A stretch of DNA of 64,000 nt from Clostridia bacterium (GCA_017505525.1 JAFVPB010000010.1:1-64000), one strand, 5' to 3'; numbered from the stretch's first letter, positions 51,279 through 60,891 are shown. Program-made: numbers and translations. Notes: generated from the sequence alone by a model not told the origin.

Positions 51279-52649
51279 TTAAATATAATTCTTTACGTAT
51301 TCTAACTGTTTCTTTATTGATTCAACGCATGTTCCACCCTCGGATATACGTTTTTCAGCGCAGTTTCGAAGGTCAATTTCAGCATATAAATCTTCTTCAA
51401 AATCGTTGTCAAATTCTTTGTATTCGCCAAGGGTAAGAGTTTCAAGCGTTTTACCCTCTGCAACGCATTTTCCTACAATTTGACCAACTGTTTTATAAGC
51501 TGCCCTGAAAGGCTGACCTTTTTTTACAAGATAGTCGGCAAGGTCGGTTGCATTTATAAAGCCTTCACCTGCTGCGGCATACATTTTGTCCTTGCGCACA
51601 GCCATTGTTTCAATCATCGGCGAGAACACCCTGAGGCATTTTTTCACTGTTTCGCAGCTATCGAATATTGCTTCCTTATCTTCCTGCATATCTTTGTTGT
51701 ATGCAAGGGGAATGCCCTTAAGAACTGTAAGCATAGCCATTAAATTGCCGTAAACTCTGCCTGTTTTACCGCGGACAAGCTCTGCCATATCGGGGTTTTT
51801 CTTTTGCGGCATTATGCTTGAGCCTGTTGTGTAGGAATCGTCTAGTTCAACAAATTTAAATTCCCAGGAAGACCATAAAATGATTTCCTCTGAAAAACGT
51901 GAAAGGTGCATCATAACAGTTGCAAACGCACTCATTAATTCCACACAGAAATCTCTGTCGGAAACGCCGTCGATACTGTTGAGCGTAATTCCGTCGAAAC
52001 CAAGAAGCTTAGCCGTCATATTCCTGTTGGTAGGGTAGGTGGTGCCTGCAAGGGCGCAAGAGCCAAGCGGAGAATAATTCATTCGCTTTACTGAATCTTC
52101 GATTCTTCCTATGTCGCGGATAAACATCATTGCATATGCAAGCAAGTGGTGTGCAAACATAATCGGTTGTGCGCGCTGAAGATGGGTGTATCCGGGAACA
52201 ACTGTATCGGTATTTTCTGATGCCTGCTTGTAGATTGCGGCAATAAGAGTTTTGATAAGTGAAATAATTTCAGCACTTTCGTCGCGAAGATAAAGGCGTA
52301 TGTCGAGAGCTACCTGGTCGTTACGGCTGCGTGCTGTGTGAAGACGCTTTCCGCAGTCGCCAATTCTTTTTGTAAGCTCTGATTCAACAAACATATGAAT
52401 ATCTTCTGCGTTCATATCAAATTCAAGCTTACCTTCTTCAAGGTCTTCAAGAATTCCTGAAAGAGCATCGATAATAGTTTCTGAATCTTCCTGCGATATT
52501 ATTGAACAAGCAGAAAGCATTGTTGCATGGGCGATAGAGCCCTGTATATCCTGCCTGTACATTTTTTTGTCGAAATGAATTGAAGAGTTAAAATCATCAG
52601 CCTCTTTATCAAGTGCTTTTGAAAAGCGGCCTGCCCACATTTTATCCAT
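51279..52649 (-). CDS. argH: Argininosuccinate lyase
   Basis: 456 aa. Splits argininosuccinate into arginine and fumarate. MWAGRFSKALDKEADDFNSS at the start, HTARSRNDQVALD, the catalytic GSSIMPQKKNPD signature, and TGYTHLQ-like VVPGYTHLQRAQP. ATG at 52649 has GGAGG five bases upstream; an in-frame TTG at 52661 overlaps that site. Second gene of the arginine operon. Confidence 0.96.
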   Translation of the reverse strand: MDKMWAGRFSKALDKEADDFNSSIHFDKKMYRQDIQGSIAHATMLSACSIISQEDSETIIDALSGILEDLEEGKLEFDMNAEDIHMFVESELTKRIGDCGKRLHTARSRNDQVALDIRLYLRDESAEIISLIKTLIAAIYKQASENTDTVVPGYTHLQRAQPIMFAHHLLAYAMMFIRDIGRIEDSVKRMNYSPLGSCALAGTTYPTNRNMTAKLLGFDGITLNSIDGVSDRDFCVELMSAFATVMMHLSRFSEEIILWSSWEFKFVELDDSYTTGSSIMPQKKNPDMAELVRGKTGRVYGNLMAMLTVLKGIPLAYNKDMQEDKEAIFDSCETVKKCLRVFSPMIETMAVRKDKMYAAAGEGFINATDLADYLVKKGQPFRAAYKTVGQIVGKCVAEGKTLETLTLGEYKEFDNDFEEDLYAEIDLRNCAEKRISEGGTCVESIKKQLEYVKNYI

Positions 52650-52709
52650 AAGTTCCTCCAATATAAATAATGCGGGGGAGGGCGTGCGCCCTCCCTCTTA
52701 GTTTATCAA

Positions 52710-53930
52710 TTATTTATTCTGTGCATCAACCATAGCCTGTACTGAAATCGGAAGACCGAAGAGATTGATAAATCCTTCTGCATCCTTCTGGTTGTAGTCG
52801 CTTTCGCCGAATGTTGCAATTTCTTCAGAATAGAGGCTGTATTTACTCCATACACCTGCATTGATCATATTGCCCTTGTAAAGCTTAAGTCTTACCTTAC
52901 CTGTAACCTTTTCCTGAGTCTTGTCAACGAATGCGCTGAGAGCCTCGCGAAGAGGGGTGAACCACTGACCATTGTAAACAAGTTCAGCAAATGTGATGGA
53001 AAGCTTCTGCTTTTCGTGAAGAGTCAACTTGTCAAGACAGATTGATTCAAGTACACTGTGTGCCTTGTAAAGGATTGCACCACCGGGAGTTTCATATACG
53101 CCACGGCACTTCATACCTACAAGACGGTTTTCAACAATGTCGAGAAGACCTATACCGTTCTTGCCGCCAACTTCGTTAAGAGCAAGGATGATTTCCTTTG
53201 CACTCATCTTCTTGTCGTTGAAAGCTACGGGTACACCCTGCTCGAAATCAATAGTGATATATGTAGGTTCATCGGGAGCCATAATAGGGGAAACGCCCAT
53301 TTCAAGGAAGCCTGGCTTTTCGTACTGTGGCTCGTTGCCTGTATCTTCAAGGTCAAGACCTTCGTGGCTGAGGTGCCAGAGGTTTTTATCCTTTGAATAG
53401 TTTGTTTCACGATTTATCTTAAGAGGTACATTATGAGCTTCAGCATATTCGATTTCCTCTTCACGGGACTTGATATCCCAGATTCTCCAGGGTGCAATTA
53501 TAGGCATTCCGGGGAGGAAGTGCTTAAGAGCAAGCTCGAAACGAACCTGGTCGTTACCTTTACCTGTGCAACCATGGCATACTGCATCGGCATTTTCCTT
53601 GATTGCAATTTCAGCAAGCCCCTTTGCAATACAGGGACGAGCATGGCTTGTTCCAAGAAGGTATTCTTCGTAAACTGCGCCTGCCTTCATTGTAGGAATG
53701 ATGAAATCATCAACATACTCTTCTGTAAGGTCAAGTACATAAAGCTTAGAAGCACCTGTTTTAATAGCTTTTTCTTCAAGTCCCTCAAGCTCGTCGTTCT
53801 GACCAACGTTGCCGGCAACGGCAATTACTTCGCAGTTGTTATAATTTTCTTTTAACCACGGAATAATAATAGAAGTATCAAGACCTCCCGAATAAGCTAA
53901 TACTACTTTTTTAATATCCTTTTTGTCCAT
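52710..53930 (-). CDS. argG: Argininosuccinate synthase
   Basis: 406 aa, normal length. Joins citrulline and aspartate with [20 protein letters not shown] (PP-loop), [28 protein letters not shown] and the C-terminal [19 protein letters not shown] are diagnostic. ATG at 53930 has AAAGGAGA upstream; longer in-frame codons cross the promoter and operator. Confidence 0.96.
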   Translation of the reverse strand: MDKKDIKKVVLAYSGGLDTSIIIPWLKENYNNCEVIAVAGNVGQNDELEGLEEKAIKTGASKLYVLDLTEEYVDDFIIPTMKAGAVYEEYLLGTSHARPCIAKGLAEIAIKENADAVCHGCTGKGNDQVRFELALKHFLPGMPIIAPWRIWDIKSREEEIEYAEAHNVPLKINRETNYSKDKNLWHLSHEGLDLEDTGNEPQYEKPGFLEMGVSPIMAPDEPTYITIDFEQGVPVAFNDKKMSAKEIILALNEVGGKNGIGLLDIVENRLVGMKCRGVYETPGGAILYKAHSVLESICLDKLTLHEKQKLSITFAELVYNGQWFTPLREALSAFVDKTQEKVTGKVRLKLYKGNMINAGVWSKYSLYSEEIATFGESDYNQKDAEGFINLFGLPISVQAMVDAQNK

Positions 53931-53961
53931 TGTGATATCTCCTTTATGTATGATGTAGACT

Positions 53962-53991
53962 ATTATAACACCTTCTGCATAAATATGCAAG
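53962..53991 (-). promoter_or_regulatory. argGH promoter with overlapping ARG-box-like operator
   Basis: Minus strand TTGCAT (plus 53985-53990), 17-bp spacer, TATAAT (plus 53962-53967). Plus strand TGCATAAATATGCAAG (53976-53991) resembles the Firmicutes ArgR/AhrC box and covers the -35 and part of the spacer, so arginine-bound repressor would block polymerase. A similar half-site is at 54068-54079. Confidence 0.68.
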
Positions 53992-54005
53992 TGTTTTTTA
54001 ATAAA

Positions 54006-54032
54006 ATGTATAAAATTTTCGATTTTATACAT
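54006..54032. promoter_or_regulatory. 11-bp inverted repeat between argG and the flavodiiron gene
   Basis: ATGTATAAAAT and ATTTTATACAT around a 5-base centre. AT-rich palindrome between divergent promoters, probably an operator, regulator unknown. Confidence 0.4.
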
Positions 54033-54093
54033 TTATGCGCTTAAAAATGTAAAAATATTCAACAATATGCATAAATAGTATAGTATGAATCAG

Positions 54094-54122
54094 TTGACAT
54101 CGCGCAGAAATTATGGCATAAT
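54094..54122 (+). promoter_or_regulatory. Promoter of the flavodiiron fusion gene
   Basis: TTGACA (54094-54099), 17-bp spacer, CATAAT (54117-54122). Confidence 0.75.
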
Positions 54123-54151
54123 TAATTAATGTGAGAACAGGAGGAATGTAT

Positions 54152-55942
54152 ATGAAAATAACAAACGACATTAAACACGTTGGAGTTAACGACCATGAAA
54201 TAGATTTATTCGAGGGGCAGTATATTGTTCCTAACGGAATGTCGTATAATTCCTATGCGATTATAGACGATAAAATTGCCGTAATGGATACGGTTGATGC
54301 GCGTTTTACGCATCAGTGGCTTGACAATGTTGAGAATGCTCTTGGAAGCAGAAAGGCAGATTACCTTATAGTTCAGCATATGGAGCCCGACCACAGTGCA
54401 AATATTGTTAACTTTATGAATATGTATAAAGATGCAAAAATTGTTTCTTCGCAAAAGGCATTTAATATGATGAAACAGTTTTTCGGCACAGAGTTTGAAG
54501 ACAGGCGTGTTATAGTTTCGGAGGGAGATACGCTTAACCTTGGCAAGCATATATTAAGCTTTGTTGCTGCACCTATGGTGCACTGGCCCGAGGTTATCGT
54601 AACTTATGATTCATACGATAAAGTGCTTTTTTCGGCAGATGGTTTCGGTAAATTTGGAGCTCTTGATGTTGAGGAAGACTGGGCTTGCGAGGCAAGAAGG
54701 TATTATATAGGTATTGTTGGTAAGTACGGCGCACAGGTACAGGCGTTATTGAAGAAGGCAGCTAACCTTGAAATAGCTACAATCTGTCCGCTTCACGGAC
54801 CTGTGCTGAATGAAAACCTGGGATATTATCTTAACCTATATAATATATGGTCTTCGTATGGTGTTGAAAGTGAAGGTATCCTTATTGCATACACATCTGT
54901 TTACGGAAACACAAAGCAGGCGGTAAATCTTTTGGCTCAGAAACTTAAAGATAAGGGTTGCCCAAAAGTTGTTATTTGCGATTTAGCCCGTGAAGATATG
55001 GCAGAGGCTGTTGAAGATGCTTTCAGATATGGAAAGCTTGTGCTTGCAACAACCACATACAATGCCGATATTTTCCCGTTTATGAAAGAGTTTATCAACC
55101 ATCTCACAGAAAGAAACTTCCAGAGCAGAACTGTGGCATTCATCGAAAACGGTTCGTGGGCACCGCTTGCAGTAAAAACAATGAAAAATATGCTTGAGGG
55201 AAGTAAAAATCTTACCTATACCGATACAACAGTTACAATTAAATCTGCACTCAGCGATGAAAGTAAGGAACAGATTGAAAAGCTTTCTGATGAATTATGC
55301 CGCGATTATATAGCTCAAAGCAGCGATAAAGCTAATAAAAATGACTTGAAGGCACTGTTTAATATCGGTTACGGACTTTACGTTGTAACTTCAAACGATG
55401 GAAAGAAGGATAACGGCCTTATCGTTAATACCGTAACGCAGGTAACAGATACGCCAAACCGTATAGCAGTAACAATTAATAAGCAGAATTATTCACACCA
55501 CGTTATTAAGCAGACAGGTATAATGAATGTTAACTGTTTGTCTACAGATGCACCGTTTTCGATTTTTGAAACCTATGGATTCCAGAGCGGCAGAAATGTT
55601 GATAAGTTTGCAAATACAGAGGTGCTTCGCTCGGATAACGGACTTGTATTTTTACCAAGACATATAAATTCATTTATGTCGCTTCAGGTTGAGCAGTATA
55701 TCGACCTTGATACTCATGGAATGTTTATATGCAGTGTGAAAGAATCGCGCGTTATTTCAGATGCCGATACAATGACCTACACTTATTATCAGGAAAACGT
55801 TAAACCAAAGCCACAAACAGAAGGCAAAAAGGGATATGTTTGTAAGATTTGCGGATATGTTTACGAGGGAGATCCGCTTCCGGAGGATTTTATTTGCCCG
55901 CTTTGCAAACACGGAGCACAGGATTTTGAACCAATACAGTAA
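54152..55942 (+). CDS. Flavodiiron protein fused to flavin reductase and rubredoxin domains
   Basis: 596 aa, four modules. The diiron MBL domain (1-250) has HMEPDHSAN, HWPEV, ADGFGKFG and CPLHGP, so all expected ligands are present. A flavodoxin domain (about 250-390) starts IAYTSVYGNTKQAV. A flavin-reductase-like FMN domain (about 400-550) contains GLIVNTVTQVTDTPNRIAV. The C-terminal rubredoxin (about 555-592) has CKICGYVYEGDP and CPLCKHG. Such enzymes reduce O2 to water or NO to N2O. Fusion to its own reductase and rubredoxin could make an NAD(P)H-linked one-protein chain. ATG at 54152 has AGGAGG seven bases upstream. Confidence 0.93.
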   Translation: MKITNDIKHVGVNDHEIDLFEGQYIVPNGMSYNSYAIIDDKIAVMDTVDARFTHQWLDNVENALGSRKADYLIVQHMEPDHSANIVNFMNMYKDAKIVSSQKAFNMMKQFFGTEFEDRRVIVSEGDTLNLGKHILSFVAAPMVHWPEVIVTYDSYDKVLFSADGFGKFGALDVEEDWACEARRYYIGIVGKYGAQVQALLKKAANLEIATICPLHGPVLNENLGYYLNLYNIWSSYGVESEGILIAYTSVYGNTKQAVNLLAQKLKDKGCPKVVICDLAREDMAEAVEDAFRYGKLVLATTTYNADIFPFMKEFINHLTERNFQSRTVAFIENGSWAPLAVKTMKNMLEGSKNLTYTDTTVTIKSALSDESKEQIEKLSDELCRDYIAQSSDKANKNDLKALFNIGYGLYVVTSNDGKKDNGLIVNTVTQVTDTPNRIAVTINKQNYSHHVIKQTGIMNVNCLSTDAPFSIFETYGFQSGRNVDKFANTEVLRSDNGLVFLPRHINSFMSLQVEQYIDLDTHGMFICSVKESRVISDADTMTYTYYQENVKPKPQTEGKKGYVCKICGYVYEGDPLPEDFICPLCKHGAQDFEPIQ

Positions 55943-55961
55943 GTAGAGGAGAGGAAGAATT

Positions 55962-57320
55962 ATGGCAAAAGTAGCCATTATTGGCGGAGGTATAGGCGGC
56001 CTTATGGCAGCCTACCGCCTTAAACAGAATAACAAGGATATAAATATAACAATATTTGACAGTGGGCATATGATAGAAAAACGCCACTGTCCTGCAAACA
56101 AGAATATGGGCTGCGTGCATTGTAAGGTGTGCAGCATAACCTGTGGCTTTGCAGGAGCAGGTGCTTTTTCCGATGGTAAGTTTAATCTTGGAACAGCATA
56201 TGGCGGAACACTGGGAGAAGCACTTGGAGAAGACGTGGCAAACGAATATATAAATGAGGTTGACAAGGTTTTAGAAAGTTTTGCCGGGGAGAACTATCCC
56301 AAACTTTTCCTTTCAAATGAAGAACTGAAGCTTAAATGTTTGCAAAACAATCTACGTCTTTTGGATATGAATGTGCGACACCTGGGCACAGATAAAAATC
56401 TTCAGACTATGGAAAGTCTTATAAAATGGCTTAAGGAAAATGGTGTGGAGCTTGTAAGCGATACCACTATTAAAGAAATAAAAATAAGTGGAAAAGAGCA
56501 TATATTAATCGGGGAAACAGGCGAGCTTACAAAGGCGGACAAGGTTGTTATCGCAACGGGACGCGGAGGAGCAAAATTTGTTACAGAATTTTGCGAGAAG
56601 AACGGAATTAATATGGATTCCAACTCTGTGGATATTGGTGTTCGCGTGGAAATGAAAGATATAATATGGCGTGAATTTTCTTCCGCTATTTACGAGCCGA
56701 AAATTCTCTACAGAACAAAGACCTTTGAAGACAGAACCCGAATGTTCTGCTTTAATCAGGGAGGTCTTGTTTCAGCAGAGAATAACCACGGAATTATCAC
56801 TGCAAATGGCCATTCTTATGCCGAACCCGAAAAGAAAACGGAAAACTGCAATTTTGCAATTCTTTCTTCAATTCATTTTACAAAGCCATTTAATAAGCCA
56901 ACAGAATATGCTGAATACATAGCGCGTATGGCTAATATGATAGGTAACGGAAATGTGCTTGTTCAAAGATTTGGCGACCTTATCCGAGGCAGACGTACAA
57001 ATGACCATCGCCTTGGGCAGAATACCGTTATACCAACACTTCGTGCAACTGCAGGCGATTTATCGCTTGTGCTTCCGCATAGAATGCTCACTAATATTAT
57101 TGAAACAATTTATGCTCTCGACAAGGTTGCACCTGGAACGGCAAACGACGATACTCTGCTTTACGGTTGCGAGAATAAGTATTATTCCATACGTCCGCAA
57201 ACAGACAGTGATTTCAGATTGACTGAGGGAGTGTATCTTATAGGTGATGGCAGCGGTATTACGCGCGGCTTGAGTCAGGCAGGTGCTATGGGATTATACA
57301 TAGCAGATAAAATGTTTTAA
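55962..57320 (+). CDS. FAD-dependent dehydrogenase, COG2509-like
   Basis: 452 aa. N-terminal Rossmann FAD motif AIIGGGIGGLMAAYRLK, then a cysteine-rich MGCVHCKVCSITCGFAGAGAFSDG and KVVIATGRGGA. C-terminal GVYLIGDGSGITRGLSQAGAMG completes the FAD site. Family members are uncharacterised oxidoreductases common in anaerobes. Co-transcribed 19 bp behind the flavodiiron gene, suggesting a redox or O2-defence link, but that is inference only. Confidence 0.85.
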   Translation: MAKVAIIGGGIGGLMAAYRLKQNNKDINITIFDSGHMIEKRHCPANKNMGCVHCKVCSITCGFAGAGAFSDGKFNLGTAYGGTLGEALGEDVANEYINEVDKVLESFAGENYPKLFLSNEELKLKCLQNNLRLLDMNVRHLGTDKNLQTMESLIKWLKENGVELVSDTTIKEIKISGKEHILIGETGELTKADKVVIATGRGGAKFVTEFCEKNGINMDSNSVDIGVRVEMKDIIWREFSSAIYEPKILYRTKTFEDRTRMFCFNQGGLVSAENNHGIITANGHSYAEPEKKTENCNFAILSSIHFTKPFNKPTEYAEYIARMANMIGNGNVLVQRFGDLIRGRRTNDHRLGQNTVIPTLRATAGDLSLVLPHRMLTNIIETIYALDKVAPGTANDDTLLYGCENKYYSIRPQTDSDFRLTEGVYLIGDGSGITRGLSQAGAMGLYIADKMF

Positions 57321-57342
57321 AGTTTGGAATAGGAAAAAATAT

Positions 57343-57395
57343 TCAGAACGGACAAACTGAACCGAGAAATCCTATATTAGGATTTCTCGGCTTTC
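57343..57395 (+). terminator. Repeat block and terminator after the COG2509-like gene
   Basis: 57343-57360 is an exact inverted copy of 15961-15978. It is followed at once by CCGAGAAATCCTA/TAGGATTTCTCGG (about 57363-57391) and CTTT, a usable terminator. Confidence 0.7.
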
Positions 57396-57438
57396 ATTAA
57401 AAAGCAGGGGCAACGACTCGGCGACCCGACTTATAAAA

Positions 57439-57473
57439 TAAAAGGATGTGAAACTAATCACATCCTTTTTATT
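57439..57473 (-). terminator. Terminator of the 57507 gene
   Basis: AAAAGGATGTGA and TCACATCCTTTT arms around AACTAA with T/A-rich flanks on both sides; positioned for the minus-strand gene but symmetrical. Confidence 0.82.
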
Positions 57474-57506
57474 TTTTATAGCATGATTTTTTTCGATTGC
57501 CAGACA

Positions 57507-59045
57507 TCATATGTTTTCAACGAGATTTCTTACCGTATCCCAAACGATTTTTTCAACAACCTTTGAGTAGGTTTTAAAACGTGAGGATTCAGAACGGTCT
57601 AAAACTGCGGTGATATAAGCTGCATCTTCTTTGCAACCCTCTGAAGAAAATTCTTCATCGGGGAAGTAGAGAAGGCAATATCTTACATTTATGTATTTTT
57701 GGCTTATGGGTTCAACCTTAACCAAAAATCCGATTTTCGGGAAATCAGTATATTTGTTTTTGCCACTTGTAACTATAAGTATTGAATTGCTTGCAACATC
57801 TTTAGATTCTGTGTCAAAATATGTGTTTACATATTTTTCAAGCACATAATCACCGAACTCTCTGTCGAGATTGCTTTCGATTGAAAACAAAATCTTATCA
57901 GTATTATGATAGCTTGATACAAGTTCAAACGACTCAATTTTTTGCTGTAACACAATAGTCCAGCGATTTTTTTCTCTTGAATTATGCGTTTTTTCAACTA
58001 AGTCGTAAAAATTATTTTTTTCACTGTCGTAAGAAATACATTCTATCGGAACCTTAGGACTATGACGGAAAATAAAGTCTTTAGAATTTTCTTCTATAAG
58101 GTCAAGATATGTAAAACGTTTGTGATATTTTTCAATTATAGTTTCGCCATCATACATTAAAGCTTCAAGCACAATCTTTTCATAGTCAACTTCACCTATT
58201 GAATATAAATAATCGGCGAGAAGACAAACGGGAGTAAACAATCTTTCGAGGCAGTATGTTTTTACCGTGAGTTCTAATTCGTATTTTAAAGCCTCCTCGT
58301 CAATTTTTCCACCCTTGTGTAAAAAAGTTATACATGCAATTAAGATATCAATATCTACTATCTGAATAAGTTCGCCTTCAAGAGAACGGCGCATAAATGA
58401 AAAGTATTTTTTTATAACATTTATATAGTCAATCGTTTCTTTTTCATTTTGCTCAGTTAAAGGACGTCCGCAAACATAGTAAAGATATTTTTTCATATCA
58501 GAAGAATAATCTTCATCTTCTTCTGCAAGAAGAGCTAACTTAGAAGCAGATTTATACCTTCTTTCTTCCACAAGCTTTTCATACTTTTGGAATTTTAAAA
58601 GAGCGTTTTTAACAAAAGCTTCTCCCTCCTGAGAGTAATTTGTTATAACATCATCTATAAACCAATTAACGCTATGACGAACAACAACAGATTCTTTACG
58701 CTTGTCTGAAAGAAAAATGTTCATTTTTCCTGTAAAATCAGTCAGGTAAAGGTCGAATAAAGGTGTGGTGTTAAATTCGCGAAGAGAAAGAAAGGCGCGT
58801 GCAATATCGTTGCTGTTTATAGCCTCGCATACTTCTTTAAAACGCGGAGAATCTTCTGATTTAAAATTAAAGTAATTCGATAAAGCCCAGCTTTGAATAG
58901 CGCTGTGCTTGGTGATAAACTTATAGGCCTTTGAAAAATCACGTGAGCCAACCTCAGCTGAAAGGGCTTCTGACCAGATATTCTTAAATTTTTGCTGAAG
59001 AGTATGTTCTAAACGGGCATTGACTCTTTTTTTCAAAAAACACAT
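57507..59045 (-). CDS. Uncharacterised 512-aa protein
   Basis: No family recognised. Soluble: no signal peptide or membrane helix. Charged, mostly helical sequence with many Lys/Glu and Tyr. The N-terminal two-thirds looks like an alpha-solenoid-type region (for example RRYKSASKLALLAEEDEDYSS at about 165-185). The last 150 residues are more beta-rich (SILIVTSGKNKYTDF, INVRYCLLYFPDEEF). GGAGGG precedes the ATG and a good promoter lies at 59078-59106. It sits just downstream of spoIIGA-sigE on the same strand, so a sporulation link is possible, not shown. Confidence 0.75.
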   Translation of the reverse strand: MCFLKKRVNARLEHTLQQKFKNIWSEALSAEVGSRDFSKAYKFITKHSAIQSWALSNYFNFKSEDSPRFKEVCEAINSNDIARAFLSLREFNTTPLFDLYLTDFTGKMNIFLSDKRKESVVVRHSVNWFIDDVITNYSQEGEAFVKNALLKFQKYEKLVEERRYKSASKLALLAEEDEDYSSDMKKYLYYVCGRPLTEQNEKETIDYINVIKKYFSFMRRSLEGELIQIVDIDILIACITFLHKGGKIDEEALKYELELTVKTYCLERLFTPVCLLADYLYSIGEVDYEKIVLEALMYDGETIIEKYHKRFTYLDLIEENSKDFIFRHSPKVPIECISYDSEKNNFYDLVEKTHNSREKNRWTIVLQQKIESFELVSSYHNTDKILFSIESNLDREFGDYVLEKYVNTYFDTESKDVASNSILIVTSGKNKYTDFPKIGFLVKVEPISQKYINVRYCLLYFPDEEFSSEGCKEDAAYITAVLDRSESSRFKTYSKVVEKIVWDTVRNLVENI

Positions 59046-59077
59046 CTGTTTTCCCTCCGGATAGATAATTACATCTT

Positions 59078-59106
59078 ATTATATAATAAGAACGGAGAAA
59101 ATTCAA
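59078..59106 (-). promoter_or_regulatory. Promoter of the 57507 gene
   Basis: Minus strand TTGAAT (plus 59101-59106), 17-bp spacer, TATAAT (plus 59078-59083). It makes the gene independent of the sigE transcript. Confidence 0.72.
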
Positions 59107-59124
59107 TAGGTTTTGAAAAAATAT

Positions 59125-59844
59125 TTAAATGTGTTTTGATATATCCTTTTTAAGGCGTTTTATTATACGCTTTTCGAGGCGTGAAATATAGCTTTGGCTT
59201 ATTCCTAACATATCAGCAACCTCTTTCTGCGTTTTTTCGCTTTTCCCTTTTAAACCATAGCGCATTTCCATTATCTGTTTTTCCCTGTCGCAGAGCTTTT
59301 CCATGGCCTCAAATAAAAGCTTTTTTTCTGCTTCTTCTTCTAAATGGCGGTCTACACTGTCTTCTTCACTGCCTAGTATATCGCTTAATAAAAGCTCGTT
59401 GCCATCCCAGTCCACATTAAGAGGCTCATCAAATGAAATTTCAGATTTCAGTGTGTGGTTTTTTCTAAGAAACATCAGAATTTCATTTTCAATACACCTG
59501 CTTGCGTATGTTGCGAGTTTTATATTTTTATCGGATTTAAATGTGTTGATTGCTTTTATAAGGCCTATTGTGCCAATTGAAACAAGGTCGTCAACGCAAA
59601 TATTGGTGTTATCAAATTTTTTTGCAATGTATACCACAAGTCTTAAATTTCTCTCGATAAGAATGTTCCGGCTTGATTCTTTATCTATCGACATAATGTA
59701 TTCTTTTTCTTCTTTTTGAGTGAGAGGTGGAGGCAGAAATTCGCTTCCTCCAACGTAAAATATATTTTCATCAAAATTAAGCTTTTGAATCAGCCTTATA
59801 TATTTTTCCTGAACGTCGGTTTTAATTTCCCTTAAAAAATTCAT
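59125..59844 (-). CDS. sigE: Sporulation sigma factor pro-sigma-E
   Basis: 239 aa, like Bacillus SigE. N-terminal pro-sequence up to [13 protein letters not shown], the conserved region around the SpoIIGA cleavage site. Region 2: [44 protein letters not shown]; region 4: [20 protein letters not shown] and [18 protein letters not shown]. Mother-cell-specific transcription after engulfment signal. 32 bp behind spoIIGA, its activating protease. Confidence 0.95.
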   Translation of the reverse strand: MNFLREIKTDVQEKYIRLIQKLNFDENIFYVGGSEFLPPPLTQKEEKEYIMSIDKESSRNILIERNLRLVVYIAKKFDNTNICVDDLVSIGTIGLIKAINTFKSDKNIKLATYASRCIENEILMFLRKNHTLKSEISFDEPLNVDWDGNELLLSDILGSEEDSVDRHLEEEAEKKLLFEAMEKLCDREKQIMEMRYGLKGKSEKTQKEVADMLGISQSYISRLEKRIIKRLKKDISKHI

Positions 59845-59876
59845 GTCAATTAATCTCCTATTGCCCTTTTTTATTA

Positions 59877-60770
59877 CTATAAATACGGATTAAATAGAGC
59901 CGTATAGCTTTTATCCTTTGAAAGCTGTCGTTCATATATTCCGATAACGCATTTATCTAAAACTCTTACGCCGCAATCATCTCTTATTTCGGCATGATCG
60001 GGAACAAACCCAAGAAGCATTCCGTTTTCTTTCCCTAAAGATGAAAAGGGGATAAGCCGTACTTTCAATCCGTATTCTGAAACCTCCGACATAACCCATG
60101 TGATATTGTCTGAACCAAGTCTGTTTAAACCAAACTGCATATCGGGGCTGAAAAGTGGCTTTAAAGATTTGTATTCAGCGATTATAACCGGTGAAAGGGT
60201 AACGGGATCTATAAGTGCATTCCCTGTGTCGAGAAGCGCGGTAAGTTCGGCAGTTTTTTCACCAAGAGAAATTCGGAGCTTTTTTCTGAGGTTCTCTCCA
60301 CGGTAAAATTTAGCAGATATAATTCCGCAGATTTTAATTGCAAGATAAAAAAGTATTCCTGAAAGTGCAAGAACAGTCCAAGGAAGATTAAAATAAAATA
60401 TTCCGTTTGAGTAAACAGCACCAAGTCTTGCACCTATATCGCTGAAATAAAACACTCCCAAAACACATCCTCCAAATCCGAATGAAACCATATAGAATAT
60501 AATGAGCGTTTTTATGTAACTTCTTAACGTGTAAAAAGGAAACGATGCTGCAACGATAAGCATTGATATAAGAAGCTTGCAGATTGTTGTGAAAAGCATT
60601 GAAAAATCAGGAAAAAATATCAAAAGAGAATAAGATGCTCCAATAAAAGCCCCAAAACCTATTCTCAGCTTGCTTCTGCTAATTTTTGCAAGTATTCCCG
60701 ATGCATTGATAAGTATGTAGTTGATTAACAGATTAACTGCGAACAGCACATCAACATAAACAGTCGGCAT
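59877..60770 (-). CDS. spoIIGA: Sigma-E processing aspartic peptidase SpoIIGA
   Basis: 297 aa. Five membrane helices in the first half; cytoplasmic protease half with the catalytic [12 protein letters not shown] (DTGN). It cleaves pro-sigma-E at the asymmetric septum. The spoIIGA-sigE pair is the conserved spoIIG operon. ATG at 60770 has AGGGTG six bases upstream; GTG at 60779 and ATG at 60776 overlap that site and are less likely. Confidence 0.93.
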   Translation of the reverse strand: MPTVYVDVLFAVNLLINYILINASGILAKISRSKLRIGFGAFIGASYSLLIFFPDFSMLFTTICKLLISMLIVAASFPFYTLRSYIKTLIIFYMVSFGFGGCVLGVFYFSDIGARLGAVYSNGIFYFNLPWTVLALSGILFYLAIKICGIISAKFYRGENLRKKLRISLGEKTAELTALLDTGNALIDPVTLSPVIIAEYKSLKPLFSPDMQFGLNRLGSDNITWVMSEVSEYGLKVRLIPFSSLGKENGMLLGFVPDHAEIRDDCGVRVLDKCVIGIYERQLSKDKSYTALFNPYL

Positions 60771-60787
60771 TTTCATCACCCTATATA

Positions 60788-60822
60788 ATTATAAAGTATT
60801 TATAATAAAAAAAATGTCGCAA
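60788..60822 (-). promoter_or_regulatory. Candidate spoIIG promoter with long spacer and Spo0A-like boxes
   Basis: Minus strand TATAAT (plus 60788-60793). No -35 stands at 17 bp, but TTGCGA (plus 60817-60822) lies 23 bp away. TGTCGCA (60815-60821) and an inverted TGCGACA (60846-60852) are one mismatch from the Spo0A box TGTCGAA. The Bacillus spoIIG promoter also has an overlong spacer and needs Spo0A. Confidence 0.5.
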
Positions 60823-60857
60823 CAGGGAGATTAAAAATAAAAGTTTGCGACAAAAAA

Positions 60858-60886
60858 CCACTCAAAATAACATTTTGAGTGGTTTT
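60858..60886 (-). terminator. Terminator of the rubrerythrin gene
   Basis: Minus strand ACCACTCAAAAT and ATTTTGAGTGGT arms with a short loop, then TTTTTT. The T-run abuts the upstream Spo0A-like box. Confidence 0.85.
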
Positions 60887-60891
60887 TATAA

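Noticed and set aside
51062-51436. 124-codon plus-strand open frame across the repeats into argH
   Set aside because: Crosses dispersed repeats and runs antisense to argH; sequence is rich in Arg and lacks any motif.
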